DNA of 64,000 bases, taken from positions 868,001-932,000 of the forward strand of contig NZ_LN850107.1 of the NCBI RefSeq assembly GCF_900070365.1. The letters run 5' to 3'. Below the pieces are notes generated by a model. The model was not told the origin of the DNA. It made no database searches and saw only the letters and a list, made by a program, of their open reading frames with translations. Positions 57,785-64,000 of the stretch are shown piece after piece (position 1 is the first letter of the stretch; each line of letters opens with the position of its first letter). The translations under genes and the position numbers were made by a program. The stretch comes from Alloactinosynnema sp. L-07. Lineage in GTDB: Bacteria > Actinomycetota > Actinomycetes > Mycobacteriales > Pseudonocardiaceae.

Positions 57785-58192
57785 ATGGCTTCCCTGCTCA
57801 ACCCGTACATCAGCTTCAACGGCGACGCCCGCCAGGCGATGGAGTTCTACAAGGACGTCTTCGGCGGCACGCTCGAAATGAACACCTTCGGCGAGTACGG
57901 GGACCCGAGCGGTGACGGCGCCGACAACATCATGCACGGGTCGCTGAAGACCGACAGCGGCTACACCATCATGGGCGCCGACAACCCGCCCGGAGCCGCG
58001 TACAGCGCGGGCAGCAACATGTCAGTCAGCCTCAGCGGCGACGACGCGGAGGAACTGCGGGGCTACTACACGAAACTCGCCGAGGGTGGCACGGTCACCG
58101 TCCCCATGGAAAAGCAGATGTGGGGCGACGAATTCGGCATGCTCACCGACAAGTTCGGCATTGGATGGATGGTCAACATCACCCAGGCCTGA
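57785..58192 (+). CDS. VOC-family (PhnB/3-demethylubiquinone-like) protein
   Basis: ATG 57785 follows AAAGGAG. The 135-residue protein has the PhnB-type VOC pattern: NPYISFNGDARQAMEFYKDV, FGGTLEMNTFGEYGDP, IMHGSLKTDSGYTIMGAD, and the end QMWGDEFGMLTDKFGIGWMV. The family has no single function; many bind small ligands or metals. Monocistronic. Confidence 0.92.
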   Translation: MASLLNPYISFNGDARQAMEFYKDVFGGTLEMNTFGEYGDPSGDGADNIMHGSLKTDSGYTIMGADNPPGAAYSAGSNMSVSLSGDDAEELRGYYTKLAEGGTVTVPMEKQMWGDEFGMLTDKFGIGWMVNITQA

Positions 58193-58196
58193 GCCC

Positions 58197-58541
58197 TCAC
58201 TCTTGCCAGGTGACACAGGTGGGGCGTTTCCCGCCGCCTTCGAGGAGCTCTTCCATGGCTTGACGGATCAAGCCGAGCGGGACCTCGGAGTCGGCGGGAA
58301 AGTCGTGACCGGTGCCGAAGTAGGCGAACTCGACGCCGTTCGGATTGACGTGGTCGCCGTGGCTGTATCAGGTGCCGTGACCGGTGTAGCGAAGTGCCGC
58401 GCGCGCGTTCAACACCGACAGTGTGATCGGTCCAGCACCCGGTGGTCTTGCCGTTGAATTGGTGATGATGACCTCGGCGGACGGTAGGCCGTCGGTGCCT
58501 TCTTCCAGGGCTTCGGCTACCTCACCTGGTGTCGTGGGCAT
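58197..58541 (-). pseudogene. Decayed Imm1-family immunity protein gene
   Basis: The reverse strand from ATG 58541 reads LRYTGHGT-stop-YSHGDHV, then VEFAYFGTGHDFPADSEVPL, GLIRQAMEELLEGG and KRPTCVTWQE. This is the pattern of Imm1 immunity proteins (fPxxSEvPL...A..efl..G.RP..v.W). A TGA replaces what should be a Trp codon (TGG). The preceding part reads better in a second frame (NGKTTGCWTDHTVGVE), so two small compensating indels are also likely. The 5' end overlaps the DUF397 gene. No toxin gene is next to it. Confidence 0.6.
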
Positions 58542-58705
58542 GCGACGGCCAGGAGTCCGGGGGACCAGGTCGACGTCGGGATGGTGAGGGTCCCCGTGTC
58601 AGGGTTCTTGGAGTCGCGGAGGCGGACGGAGGTCGCGTAGGCGACCTCCACGCAGTCCGCCTTGGTGCCGCTGCTGAAGCTGGACTTTCGCCACTCTCCG
58701 TGCAT
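58517..58705 (-). CDS. DUF397 small protein
   Basis: The 62-residue product (WRKSSFSSGTKADCVEVAYA, VRLRDSKNPDTGTLTIPTS) is a typical DUF397 protein. These small proteins nearly always lie next to a Scr1-like XRE regulator (DUF5753), as here, 6 bases downstream of it, and are linked to development or toxin-antitoxin-like control in actinomycetes. The last residues overlap the decayed Imm1 gene. Confidence 0.9.
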   Translation of the reverse strand: MHGEWRKSSFSSGTKADCVEVAYATSVRLRDSKNPDTGTLTIPTSTWSPGLLAVACPRHQVR

Positions 58706-58711
58706 GGTGTT

Positions 58712-59551
58712 TCAGCTCCGATCGAAGTCAGTCGCCAACCTGGTCAGAAGATTCACTGAATCGGTGGAACCCAAGGACACCTTCAACAGGTGTTCCGCGT
58801 TGTCTCGGAACAGCTTCACATCATCTGGATGGTCGAGGAACCCCGACGTCTCGTGCGGCTCCACGTAGACGACAGGCGGAGCTTGGGCGAAGCCGAGCAG
58901 CTTGTAGTAGCCGGGATTGTGGTAGCCGCCGTGCCGGAACGGGATGATCCGGATGGAGATGTTTGGCGATTTCGCCCGGTCGACGAGCCAGCGCAGCTGG
59001 TCGGCCATGACGAAACAACCCCCATATGCGCGCCGGAGTGCTGCTTCGTCGAGGATGGCCGTGTACATCGGAGCCGCCAGTTTGGACAGCACATTCTGCC
59101 GCTGCATCCGCGCCTTCGCCATGGCCTGTTGTTCGGACTCACTGAGGTAACCCGTAGCCATGATCGCTCGCGCGTACTCGTGGGTCTGGAGGAGGCCGGG
59201 TATCACTGACGGCGCGAAGTTCACTATCGACCTAGCCTCCGACTCGAAGTCACCAAGCGCCTTCACCACTGGGTCGAGACGGGGAGAGCGCTCCAACCAT
59301 CCTGGCGAGTGGACCTCGTCCACCATGGTCAAGATTCGCTTCTGTTCGCTGCCCACTACGCCGTAGGTGGCCAGTAGGCCTGCGACCTCGGCGATCGTCG
59401 GCACCCGTTTGGCGTTCTCTGTGCGGTTGAGGGTCGTGATCGAGGTGCCGATGCGTTTGGCGGCGGCTCGGGTGGTCAGTTCGGCGCGTTCTCGGAAGGT
59501 GGTCAGCTCGGTGGCCAGCGCACGCAGGCGCGCGGGCAGTCGGTCGCTCAT
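58712..59551 (-). CDS. XRE-family regulator with DUF5753 (Scr1-like) domain
   Basis: The 279-residue protein starts with an HTH (LTTFRERAELTTRAAAKRIG, TSITTLNRTENAKRVPTIAE), followed by the DUF5753 domain (VNFAPSVIPGLLQTHEYARA, QRQNVLSKLAAPMYTAILDE, ALRRAYGGCFVMADQLRWLV, IIPFRHGGYHNPGYYKLLGF). Together with DUF397 downstream it forms the standard pair. The start is ATG 59551, divergent from the siderophore operon. Confidence 0.92.
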   Translation of the reverse strand: MSDRLPARLRALATELTTFRERAELTTRAAAKRIGTSITTLNRTENAKRVPTIAEVAGLLATYGVVGSEQKRILTMVDEVHSPGWLERSPRLDPVVKALGDFESEARSIVNFAPSVIPGLLQTHEYARAIMATGYLSESEQQAMAKARMQRQNVLSKLAAPMYTAILDEAALRRAYGGCFVMADQLRWLVDRAKSPNISIRIIPFRHGGYHNPGYYKLLGFAQAPPVVYVEPHETSGFLDHPDDVKLFRDNAEHLLKVSLGSTDSVNLLTRLATDFDRS

Positions 59552-59652
59552 GTGTTCATGAGATCAGTTGTCGGACAAATCGCGATCGACACCAATGGAT
59601 GAGGTATATCAGGGTGTGAAACGCTGTCAGTGAGGCGAACTAGGAGGGCCAT

Positions 59653-60603
59653 ATGTCGAGGTGGGGCATCACGTTGCCGTTGACCGGCGTCCCGTTGACC
59701 GCGCACCGGGAACTGGTCCGTGAGCTGCCTGACCTCGGCTACACCGACGTCTGGACCGCGGAGACCGCTGGGACCGACGCCTTCACCCCGCTGGCCCTGG
59801 TCGCCGAGTGGGCGCCGACCCTCCGGCTGGGCACCGCCATCGTGCCCATCTACACCCGCGGCCCCGGCCTGCTCGCGATGAGCGCCGCCACCATCGCCGA
59901 GCTCGCGCCGGGGCGGTTCGTCCTGGGGATCGGCACGTCCTCGCCGACCATTGTGGAGGGGTGGAACGGGGCCGAGTTCGCGCAGCCGGTTCAGCGGACC
60001 AAGGACACGCTCCGGTTCCTTCGCAAGGCGCTGGCCGGCGAGAAGGTCACCGAGCAGTACGACACGTTCTCCATTCAGAAGTTCAAGCTGGAGCGCACGC
60101 CGTCGCCCCCGCCGGAGATCTTCCTCGCGGCGTTGCGGCCGGGGATGCTCAAGCTGGCCAAGCGCGAGGCCGACGGCGCGATCACCAACTGGCTCGCGCC
60201 GGGTGACGTGCCGACGGTTCGTGCCGAGACTGGGGACGACCTGGATCTCGTCGCCCGGATCTTTGTCTGTCCGACTAACGACGCGGACGCCGCGCGTGGG
60301 CTTGGCAGGCTCCTGATCAGCAGTTATCTCACAGTCCCGGTCTACGCGGCCTTCCACGACTGGCTCGGCCGGGGCGAGATCCTCAAGCCCATGCACGACG
60401 CGTGGGCCGCGGGCGACCGGATGGGGGCCAACGCCGCCATCCCCGACTCCGTGGTCGATGACCTGATCGTGCACGGCACCCCCGACCAGTGCCGCGACCG
60501 TGTCGCCGAATATGTCGCGGCCGGACTGACAACGCCGGTCATCGCGGTGCTGCCGACAGGGGCCGACCCGGCGGAGACCGTGCGGGCACTGGCGCCCCGG
60601 TGA
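59653..60603 (+). CDS. LLM-class F420-dependent oxidoreductase at the head of the siderophore operon
   Basis: ATG 59653 follows TAGGAGG. The 316-residue luciferase-like barrel has RWGITLPLTGVPLTAHRELV, YTDVWTAETAGTDAFTPLAL, LRLGTAIVPIYTRGPGLLAM and APGRFVLGIGTSSPTIVEGW, as in F420-dependent reductases. Its stop overlaps the GTG of the decarboxylase gene (GTGA), so it is co-translated with siderophore genes. That is unusual; it may act on the amine precursor or in iron release, or simply be carried along. Confidence 0.88.
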   Translation: MSRWGITLPLTGVPLTAHRELVRELPDLGYTDVWTAETAGTDAFTPLALVAEWAPTLRLGTAIVPIYTRGPGLLAMSAATIAELAPGRFVLGIGTSSPTIVEGWNGAEFAQPVQRTKDTLRFLRKALAGEKVTEQYDTFSIQKFKLERTPSPPPEIFLAALRPGMLKLAKREADGAITNWLAPGDVPTVRAETGDDLDLVARIFVCPTNDADAARGLGRLLISSYLTVPVYAAFHDWLGRGEILKPMHDAWAAGDRMGANAAIPDSVVDDLIVHGTPDQCRDRVAEYVAAGLTTPVIAVLPTGADPAETVRALAPR

Positions 60604-61991
60604 CCAGGCCGGACGGCACCGAACTCGCGACCGACCACGCACTGCGCGACCTTGTCACCGTCGCGCTCGACGCGCTGGCCGAAGGGGTGCTCAAGCGTGG
60701 TGGGCCGCTGCCCGCGGGCGGCCCGCGAGCCATTCGCGCGCCCATGCCCGACCAGGGGGTCGGGCCGGTCGACGCGCTGGTCGAGCTGACGCGCTTCCTC
60801 GCGCACGGTTCGGCCGACCCCGCCGACCCGGCCTGCGCCGCGCACCTGCACTGCCCACCGCTCGCGGTGGCGGCCGTCGCCGATCTGGTGGCCAGTGCGC
60901 TCAACCCGTCGATGGACTCCTGGGACCAGGCGCCCGCGGCGAGCGCCATCGAGGAACAGCTCAGCCACGAGCTGGCCCGACTCTGCTACCCGGCCGCCGA
61001 CAACCCCGACGCCGTGGTGACCACCGGCGGCACCGAGTCCACTTTGTACGGTCTGCTGCTCGCGCGGGAGAACATCGGTCGGGTCCAGCCGGTCTGCGGC
61101 CGCAACGCCCACCACAGCGTCGCCCGCGCCGCCTGGGTTCTTGGTCTGCCGCAACCGATCCAGGTCGACTGCGCCGGCGACCGAATGGTCCCCTCCGCGC
61201 TGGCCGACGTGCTGGCGACCATCGACGGTCCCGCCGCTGTCATCGCGACCGCGGGCACCACCAACACCGGCGCCATCGACCCGCTCCCCGAGATCGCCGC
61301 GCTGAGACCGGCCTGGCTGCACGTCGACGCGGCCTACGGCGGCGGGCTGCTGTTCAGCACGAGACGGCCGCTGCTCGCCGGCATGGACCAAGCCGACTCC
61401 ATCGGTCTCGACCTGCACAAATTCGGCTGGCAGCCGATCGCGGCAGGTGTGTTCGCAGCGAAGTCCGCTCGGTCTCTCGCCGCGCTCAGCGTCCGCGCCG
61501 ACTACCTCAACGCCGCCGACGACGCCGAAGCCGGACTCCCCGACCTTCTCGGCCGCTCGCTGCGCACCTCCCGCCGAGCCGACGCGTTCAAGATCGCCGT
61601 CACCCTGCGCGCCCTCGGCCGCGACGGTGTCGGCGCCATGGTCGACCACTGCTGTGACACCGCGACCACCGTCGCCGACGCGATCCGCGCGCACCCCGGC
61701 CTGCGGATCTGGGGCGAGCCGACGCTCTCAACGATCCTGCTGCGCCCGCTGGTCGCCGACCAGGTCGAGACCGAGTTGGGCCTCGAAGCGGGCAACGCGA
61801 TGGTCGCTGCCGTACGCCGCGACTTGCTCGACAATGGCACCGCGGTCATCGGTCGCGCCACCGTCGCTCCCTCCACTCTGGATGGTTGGGATGGCCGGGA
61901 ACGCTTGTGGCTCAAGCTGACTCTCTTGCACCCCCATGCCACCGCAGCCGACTACGCGCCGGTGCTAGACCTGATCGCGGGCGGGTGCTGA
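60600..61991 (+). CDS. PLP-dependent decarboxylase (DesA-like, lysine/ornithine or diaminobutyrate type)
   Basis: GTG 60600 overlaps the previous stop. The 463-residue group II decarboxylase has AHLHCPPLAVAAVADLVASA, SWDQAPAASAIEEQ, VVTTGGTESTLYGLLLAREN, HHSVARAAWVLGLPQPIQVD, LHVDAAYGGGLLF and the PLP lysine in SIGLDLHKFGWQP. In desferrioxamine-type pathways the homologue makes cadaverine from lysine. ATG of the N-hydroxylase shares a base with its stop. Substrate choice (lysine, ornithine, diaminobutyrate) is not certain. Confidence 0.9.
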   Translation: MTRPDGTELATDHALRDLVTVALDALAEGVLKRGGPLPAGGPRAIRAPMPDQGVGPVDALVELTRFLAHGSADPADPACAAHLHCPPLAVAAVADLVASALNPSMDSWDQAPAASAIEEQLSHELARLCYPAADNPDAVVTTGGTESTLYGLLLARENIGRVQPVCGRNAHHSVARAAWVLGLPQPIQVDCAGDRMVPSALADVLATIDGPAAVIATAGTTNTGAIDPLPEIAALRPAWLHVDAAYGGGLLFSTRRPLLAGMDQADSIGLDLHKFGWQPIAAGVFAAKSARSLAALSVRADYLNAADDAEAGLPDLLGRSLRTSRRADAFKIAVTLRALGRDGVGAMVDHCCDTATTVADAIRAHPGLRIWGEPTLSTILLRPLVADQVETELGLEAGNAMVAAVRRDLLDNGTAVIGRATVAPSTLDGWDGRERLWLKLTLLHPHATAADYAPVLDLIAGGC

Positions 61992-63241
61992 TGCTGGACC
62001 TCGTCGGCGTCGGGATCGGCCCGTTCAACCTCTCCTTAGCCGCGCTCGCCTCGGCGACCGACTTACGCGCGCGGTTCTTCGACCGCGCACCAGAGTTCCG
62101 CTGGCACCCCGGCCTCATGATCGACGGCACCACCATCCAGGTCCCCTTCCTCGCCGACCTCGTCACCCTGGTCGACCCCACGAGCCCGTTCTCGTTCCTC
62201 AACTACCTGCGCGACCGCGACCGCCTCTACCCGTTCTACTTCGCCGAGCGCTTCCATATCCCGCGCGCCGAGTACGACGACTACTGCCGCTGGGCCAGCG
62301 AACGCCTCGACTCCTGTGCGTTCGGCGCCGAGGTCGAGCGGATCGAGTGGTCCACAAAGGACAACGCGTTCGCGGTGACCACCTCGACCGGTGCCGTGCT
62401 GAGCCGATCGGTGGTACTGGGTGTCGGGACCGCGCCCGTGCTGCCCGAACCGTTGCGGGGACTGGACAACGTGGTCCACTCCGCCGACTACCTCGTCGCC
62501 CGCGACAAGCTGGTCGACGCCGGTGACGTCACGGTCGTCGGCTCGGGGCAGTCTGGCGCCGAGGTGTTCCTGGACCTGTTGCGGCGCAGGGAATCGGGCA
62601 GGCTGCGGTGGCTCACCCGAACGTCCGCCTTCGCGCCGATGGAGTACTCCAAGCTCGGTTTGGAGCAGTTCACCCCTGACTATGTTCGCTACTTCCACGG
62701 CCTCGACGCGCCCACCCGCGACCGGCTCGTGCCCGCCCAGTGGCAGCTCTACAAAGCCATCAGCGCCGAGACCATCGACGCCATCCACGACGAGCTCTAC
62801 CAGCGCACCGTCGGCGGCGGCTGGCCTGAGGTGACGCTCGCGCCGGGCACCGAGGTCGTCGCCGCGCGGCCGGGCCTGGAACTCACCGTGCGACACGGCC
62901 AGCAGGCGACCACGACCGAACTCCGCACCGACGCCGTCGTCTGCGCCACCGGCTATGTCGAACGCGACCTCGGCCCATTGCTGGCCGACGCGGCCTGCCG
63001 CGACGATTCCGGCAGGCTCCAGGTCGACGCCGACTACCGGCTCCGGCTGCGCCCGGGCATCACCGGCGCGGTCTACGTTCAGAACGCCGAGCGCCACACT
63101 CACGGCGTCGGCGCGCCCGATCTCGGCCTGGCCGCCTGGCGGTCGGCCACCATCGTCAACGCCGTGTGCGGCCGGGCGGTCTACCGGCTGCCCCAGCGCA
63201 CGGCGTTCACCACGTTCGGGTTGTCGGAGGGAGCGTTGTGA
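61991..63241 (+). CDS. SidA/IucD-type amine N-hydroxylase (DesB-like)
   Basis: The 416-residue flavoprotein has the FAD motif DLVGVGIGPFNLSLAALA, GLMIDGTTIQVPFLADLVTL (substrate part), the NADPH motif VVGSGQSGAEVFLDLLRRRE and late CATGYVERDL. It N-hydroxylates lysine, ornithine or their diamines; after the decarboxylase gene, N-hydroxycadaverine or a similar diamine is likely. It overlaps the decarboxylase by one base and the NIS synthetase by four. Confidence 0.92.
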   Translation: MLDLVGVGIGPFNLSLAALASATDLRARFFDRAPEFRWHPGLMIDGTTIQVPFLADLVTLVDPTSPFSFLNYLRDRDRLYPFYFAERFHIPRAEYDDYCRWASERLDSCAFGAEVERIEWSTKDNAFAVTTSTGAVLSRSVVLGVGTAPVLPEPLRGLDNVVHSADYLVARDKLVDAGDVTVVGSGQSGAEVFLDLLRRRESGRLRWLTRTSAFAPMEYSKLGLEQFTPDYVRYFHGLDAPTRDRLVPAQWQLYKAISAETIDAIHDELYQRTVGGGWPEVTLAPGTEVVAARPGLELTVRHGQQATTTELRTDAVVCATGYVERDLGPLLADAACRDDSGRLQVDADYRLRLRPGITGAVYVQNAERHTHGVGAPDLGLAAWRSATIVNAVCGRAVYRLPQRTAFTTFGLSEGAL

Positions 63242-64000
63242 CTCGCGGTGCGCAAGCCTGGCGTGAGGCCGGGGCGTTGGTCGTGCACAAGATGCTCGGC
63301 GAGCTGAGCTACGAGGGGATGCTGCGGCCGGAACCGGCCGCACCGCCCGGGGACGGGGGCTACCGGGCGTGGACGATCACGCTGCCGGGAGCCACCTACG
63401 CGTTCGTGGCCAGGACCGGCGCGTTCGAGTCGTGGGCGGTGCGCCCCGGCTCGGCGACCCGCGACGGCGTGCCCGCCGACGACCCCAGGACGTTGGTGGT
63501 CGACGCGCGCGAGGAACTGGGCCTGACCGGGCTGCGGCTGGCCGAGGTGCTGGCCGAGCTGACCGCGACCGTCACCAACGAGGCCACCCGGCTCGAACAC
63601 GCGCCGACCGCCGCCGAACTTGTCGCCATGGACTACGACACCGCCGACGGGCACCTGACCGGGCACCCTCGATTGGTGATGAACAAGGGCCGGGTCGGGT
63701 TCTCCGCCGCCGACCGCGCCCGGTTCGCGCCCGAGGCCGGGGCTGGGTTCGGCTTGCCGTGGCTGGCCGTGCACCGCGACCACGCGTCGTTCCGGAGCGT
63801 GGACGGGCTCGCCGAGGAGCAGCTGCTCACCGAGGAACTGGGTCCGGACCAGCTGGCGATGTTCCGCGCGGCGCTGCCGGATCCGCAGAACTATGTCCTG
63901 GTGCCGGTGCATCCGTGGCAGTTGGACGAGATCGTCGGCACGTACTACGCCGCCGAACTGGCGACCGGCGTCATCGTCCAACTTGGCGAGGGCCGCGACC
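63238..64000 (+). CDS. IucA/IucC-family NIS siderophore synthetase (DesD-like), cut by window edge
   Basis: GTG 63238 overlaps the previous stop (GTGA). The 254 visible residues start TRGAQAWREAGALVVHKMLG and include LVMNKGRVGFSAADRARFAP and YVLVPVHPWQLDEIVGTYYA, the ATP- and substrate-binding motifs of IucA/C synthetases. Such enzymes use ATP to join hydroxamates into siderophores (DesD makes desferrioxamines). The acyltransferase (DesC) that normally lies between hydroxylase and synthetase is missing in this part; it may follow after the window edge. Confidence 0.92.
   Translation, partial: MTRGAQAWREAGALVVHKMLGELSYEGMLRPEPAAPPGDGGYRAWTITLPGATYAFVARTGAFESWAVRPGSATRDGVPADDPRTLVVDAREELGLTGLRLAEVLAELTATVTNEATRLEHAPTAAELVAMDYDTADGHLTGHPRLVMNKGRVGFSAADRARFAPEAGAGFGLPWLAVHRDHASFRSVDGLAEEQLLTEELGPDQLAMFRAALPDPQNYVLVPVHPWQLDEIVGTYYAAELATGVIVQLGEGRD

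Overview
The window is high-GC DNA (about 70 percent G+C by eye) with strong third-position G/C bias, many GTG starts, ATGA/GTGA gene overlaps and many start codons lying 6-7 bases after a TANNNT box (probable leaderless mRNAs). F420-type LLM oxidoreductases, split LigD-type end-joining enzymes, PucR, DUF397 with a Scr1-like regulator, and NIS siderophore genes all fit an actinomycete, most likely of the order Pseudonocardiales. That placement is inference. I found no rRNA, tRNA, CRISPR array or transposase.

Layout. 1-5.9 kb: an XRE regulator cut by the left edge, divergent from a tightly overlapped operon of a 36-codon mini-ORF, five small proteins (two Cys-rich, one membrane), a B12-type radical SAM enzyme, an aldo/keto reductase with a one-base frameshift and a CYTH/class IV cyclase-like protein, closed by a perfect hairpin. 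6.1-11.3 kb: a 5'-truncated CoA transferase, a large secreted subtilase and a two-domain VOC protein. 11.4-14.4 kb: a translationally coupled operon of a TIGR04222-like membrane protein with a Cys/Gly tail, a DUF692 (MNIO) enzyme and a small partner, then msrB and a small membrane protein. 14.4-24.2 kb: hisS, a stand-alone LigD-type polymerase, small genes, a lipoprotein hydrolase without its nucleophile, an EamA exporter, an ATP-dependent DNA ligase, a RibD-like reductase and zapE. 24.2-29 kb: PAP2, ABC-F, rocD, PPK2. 29-31.7 kb: an accessory patch with a NucA/NucB-like secreted nuclease and an overlapping ComJ-like inhibitor, plus a peptidoglycan-binding protein pair.

31.7-36.5 kb: a four-gene operon for reductive pyrimidine (or hydantoin) breakdown: NCS1 importer, beta-ureidopropionase-like nitrilase, dihydropyrimidinase and an LLM flavin enzyme. 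The later steps, a class III aminotransferase and a CoA-acylating (methyl)malonate-semialdehyde dehydrogenase, lie at 50.4-53.2 kb, and a PucR regulator at 42.7-44.3 kb. A shared sequence element before PucR and the aminotransferase, with a weaker copy before the transporter, suggests one split PucR regulon. Between these lie a TolB-like/MFS pair, a secreted metallophosphoesterase, NMO/TetR, a TPM-domain protein and a LysR/HIBADH/RidA group.

48.7-50.3 kb is a lower-GC island with a two-gene CBASS anti-phage system (CD-NTase plus Cap15-like effector). 53.2-59.6 kb holds an HtrA-like protease without PDZ, ArsR/SRPBCC, TetR, an S9 peptidase, a VOC protein, a decayed Imm1 immunity gene and a DUF397/Scr1-like pair. 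From 59.6 kb to the right edge runs a hydroxamate siderophore operon: LLM enzyme, PLP decarboxylase, N-hydroxylase and an NIS synthetase cut by the edge. Every intergenic gap is shorter than 300 bases.
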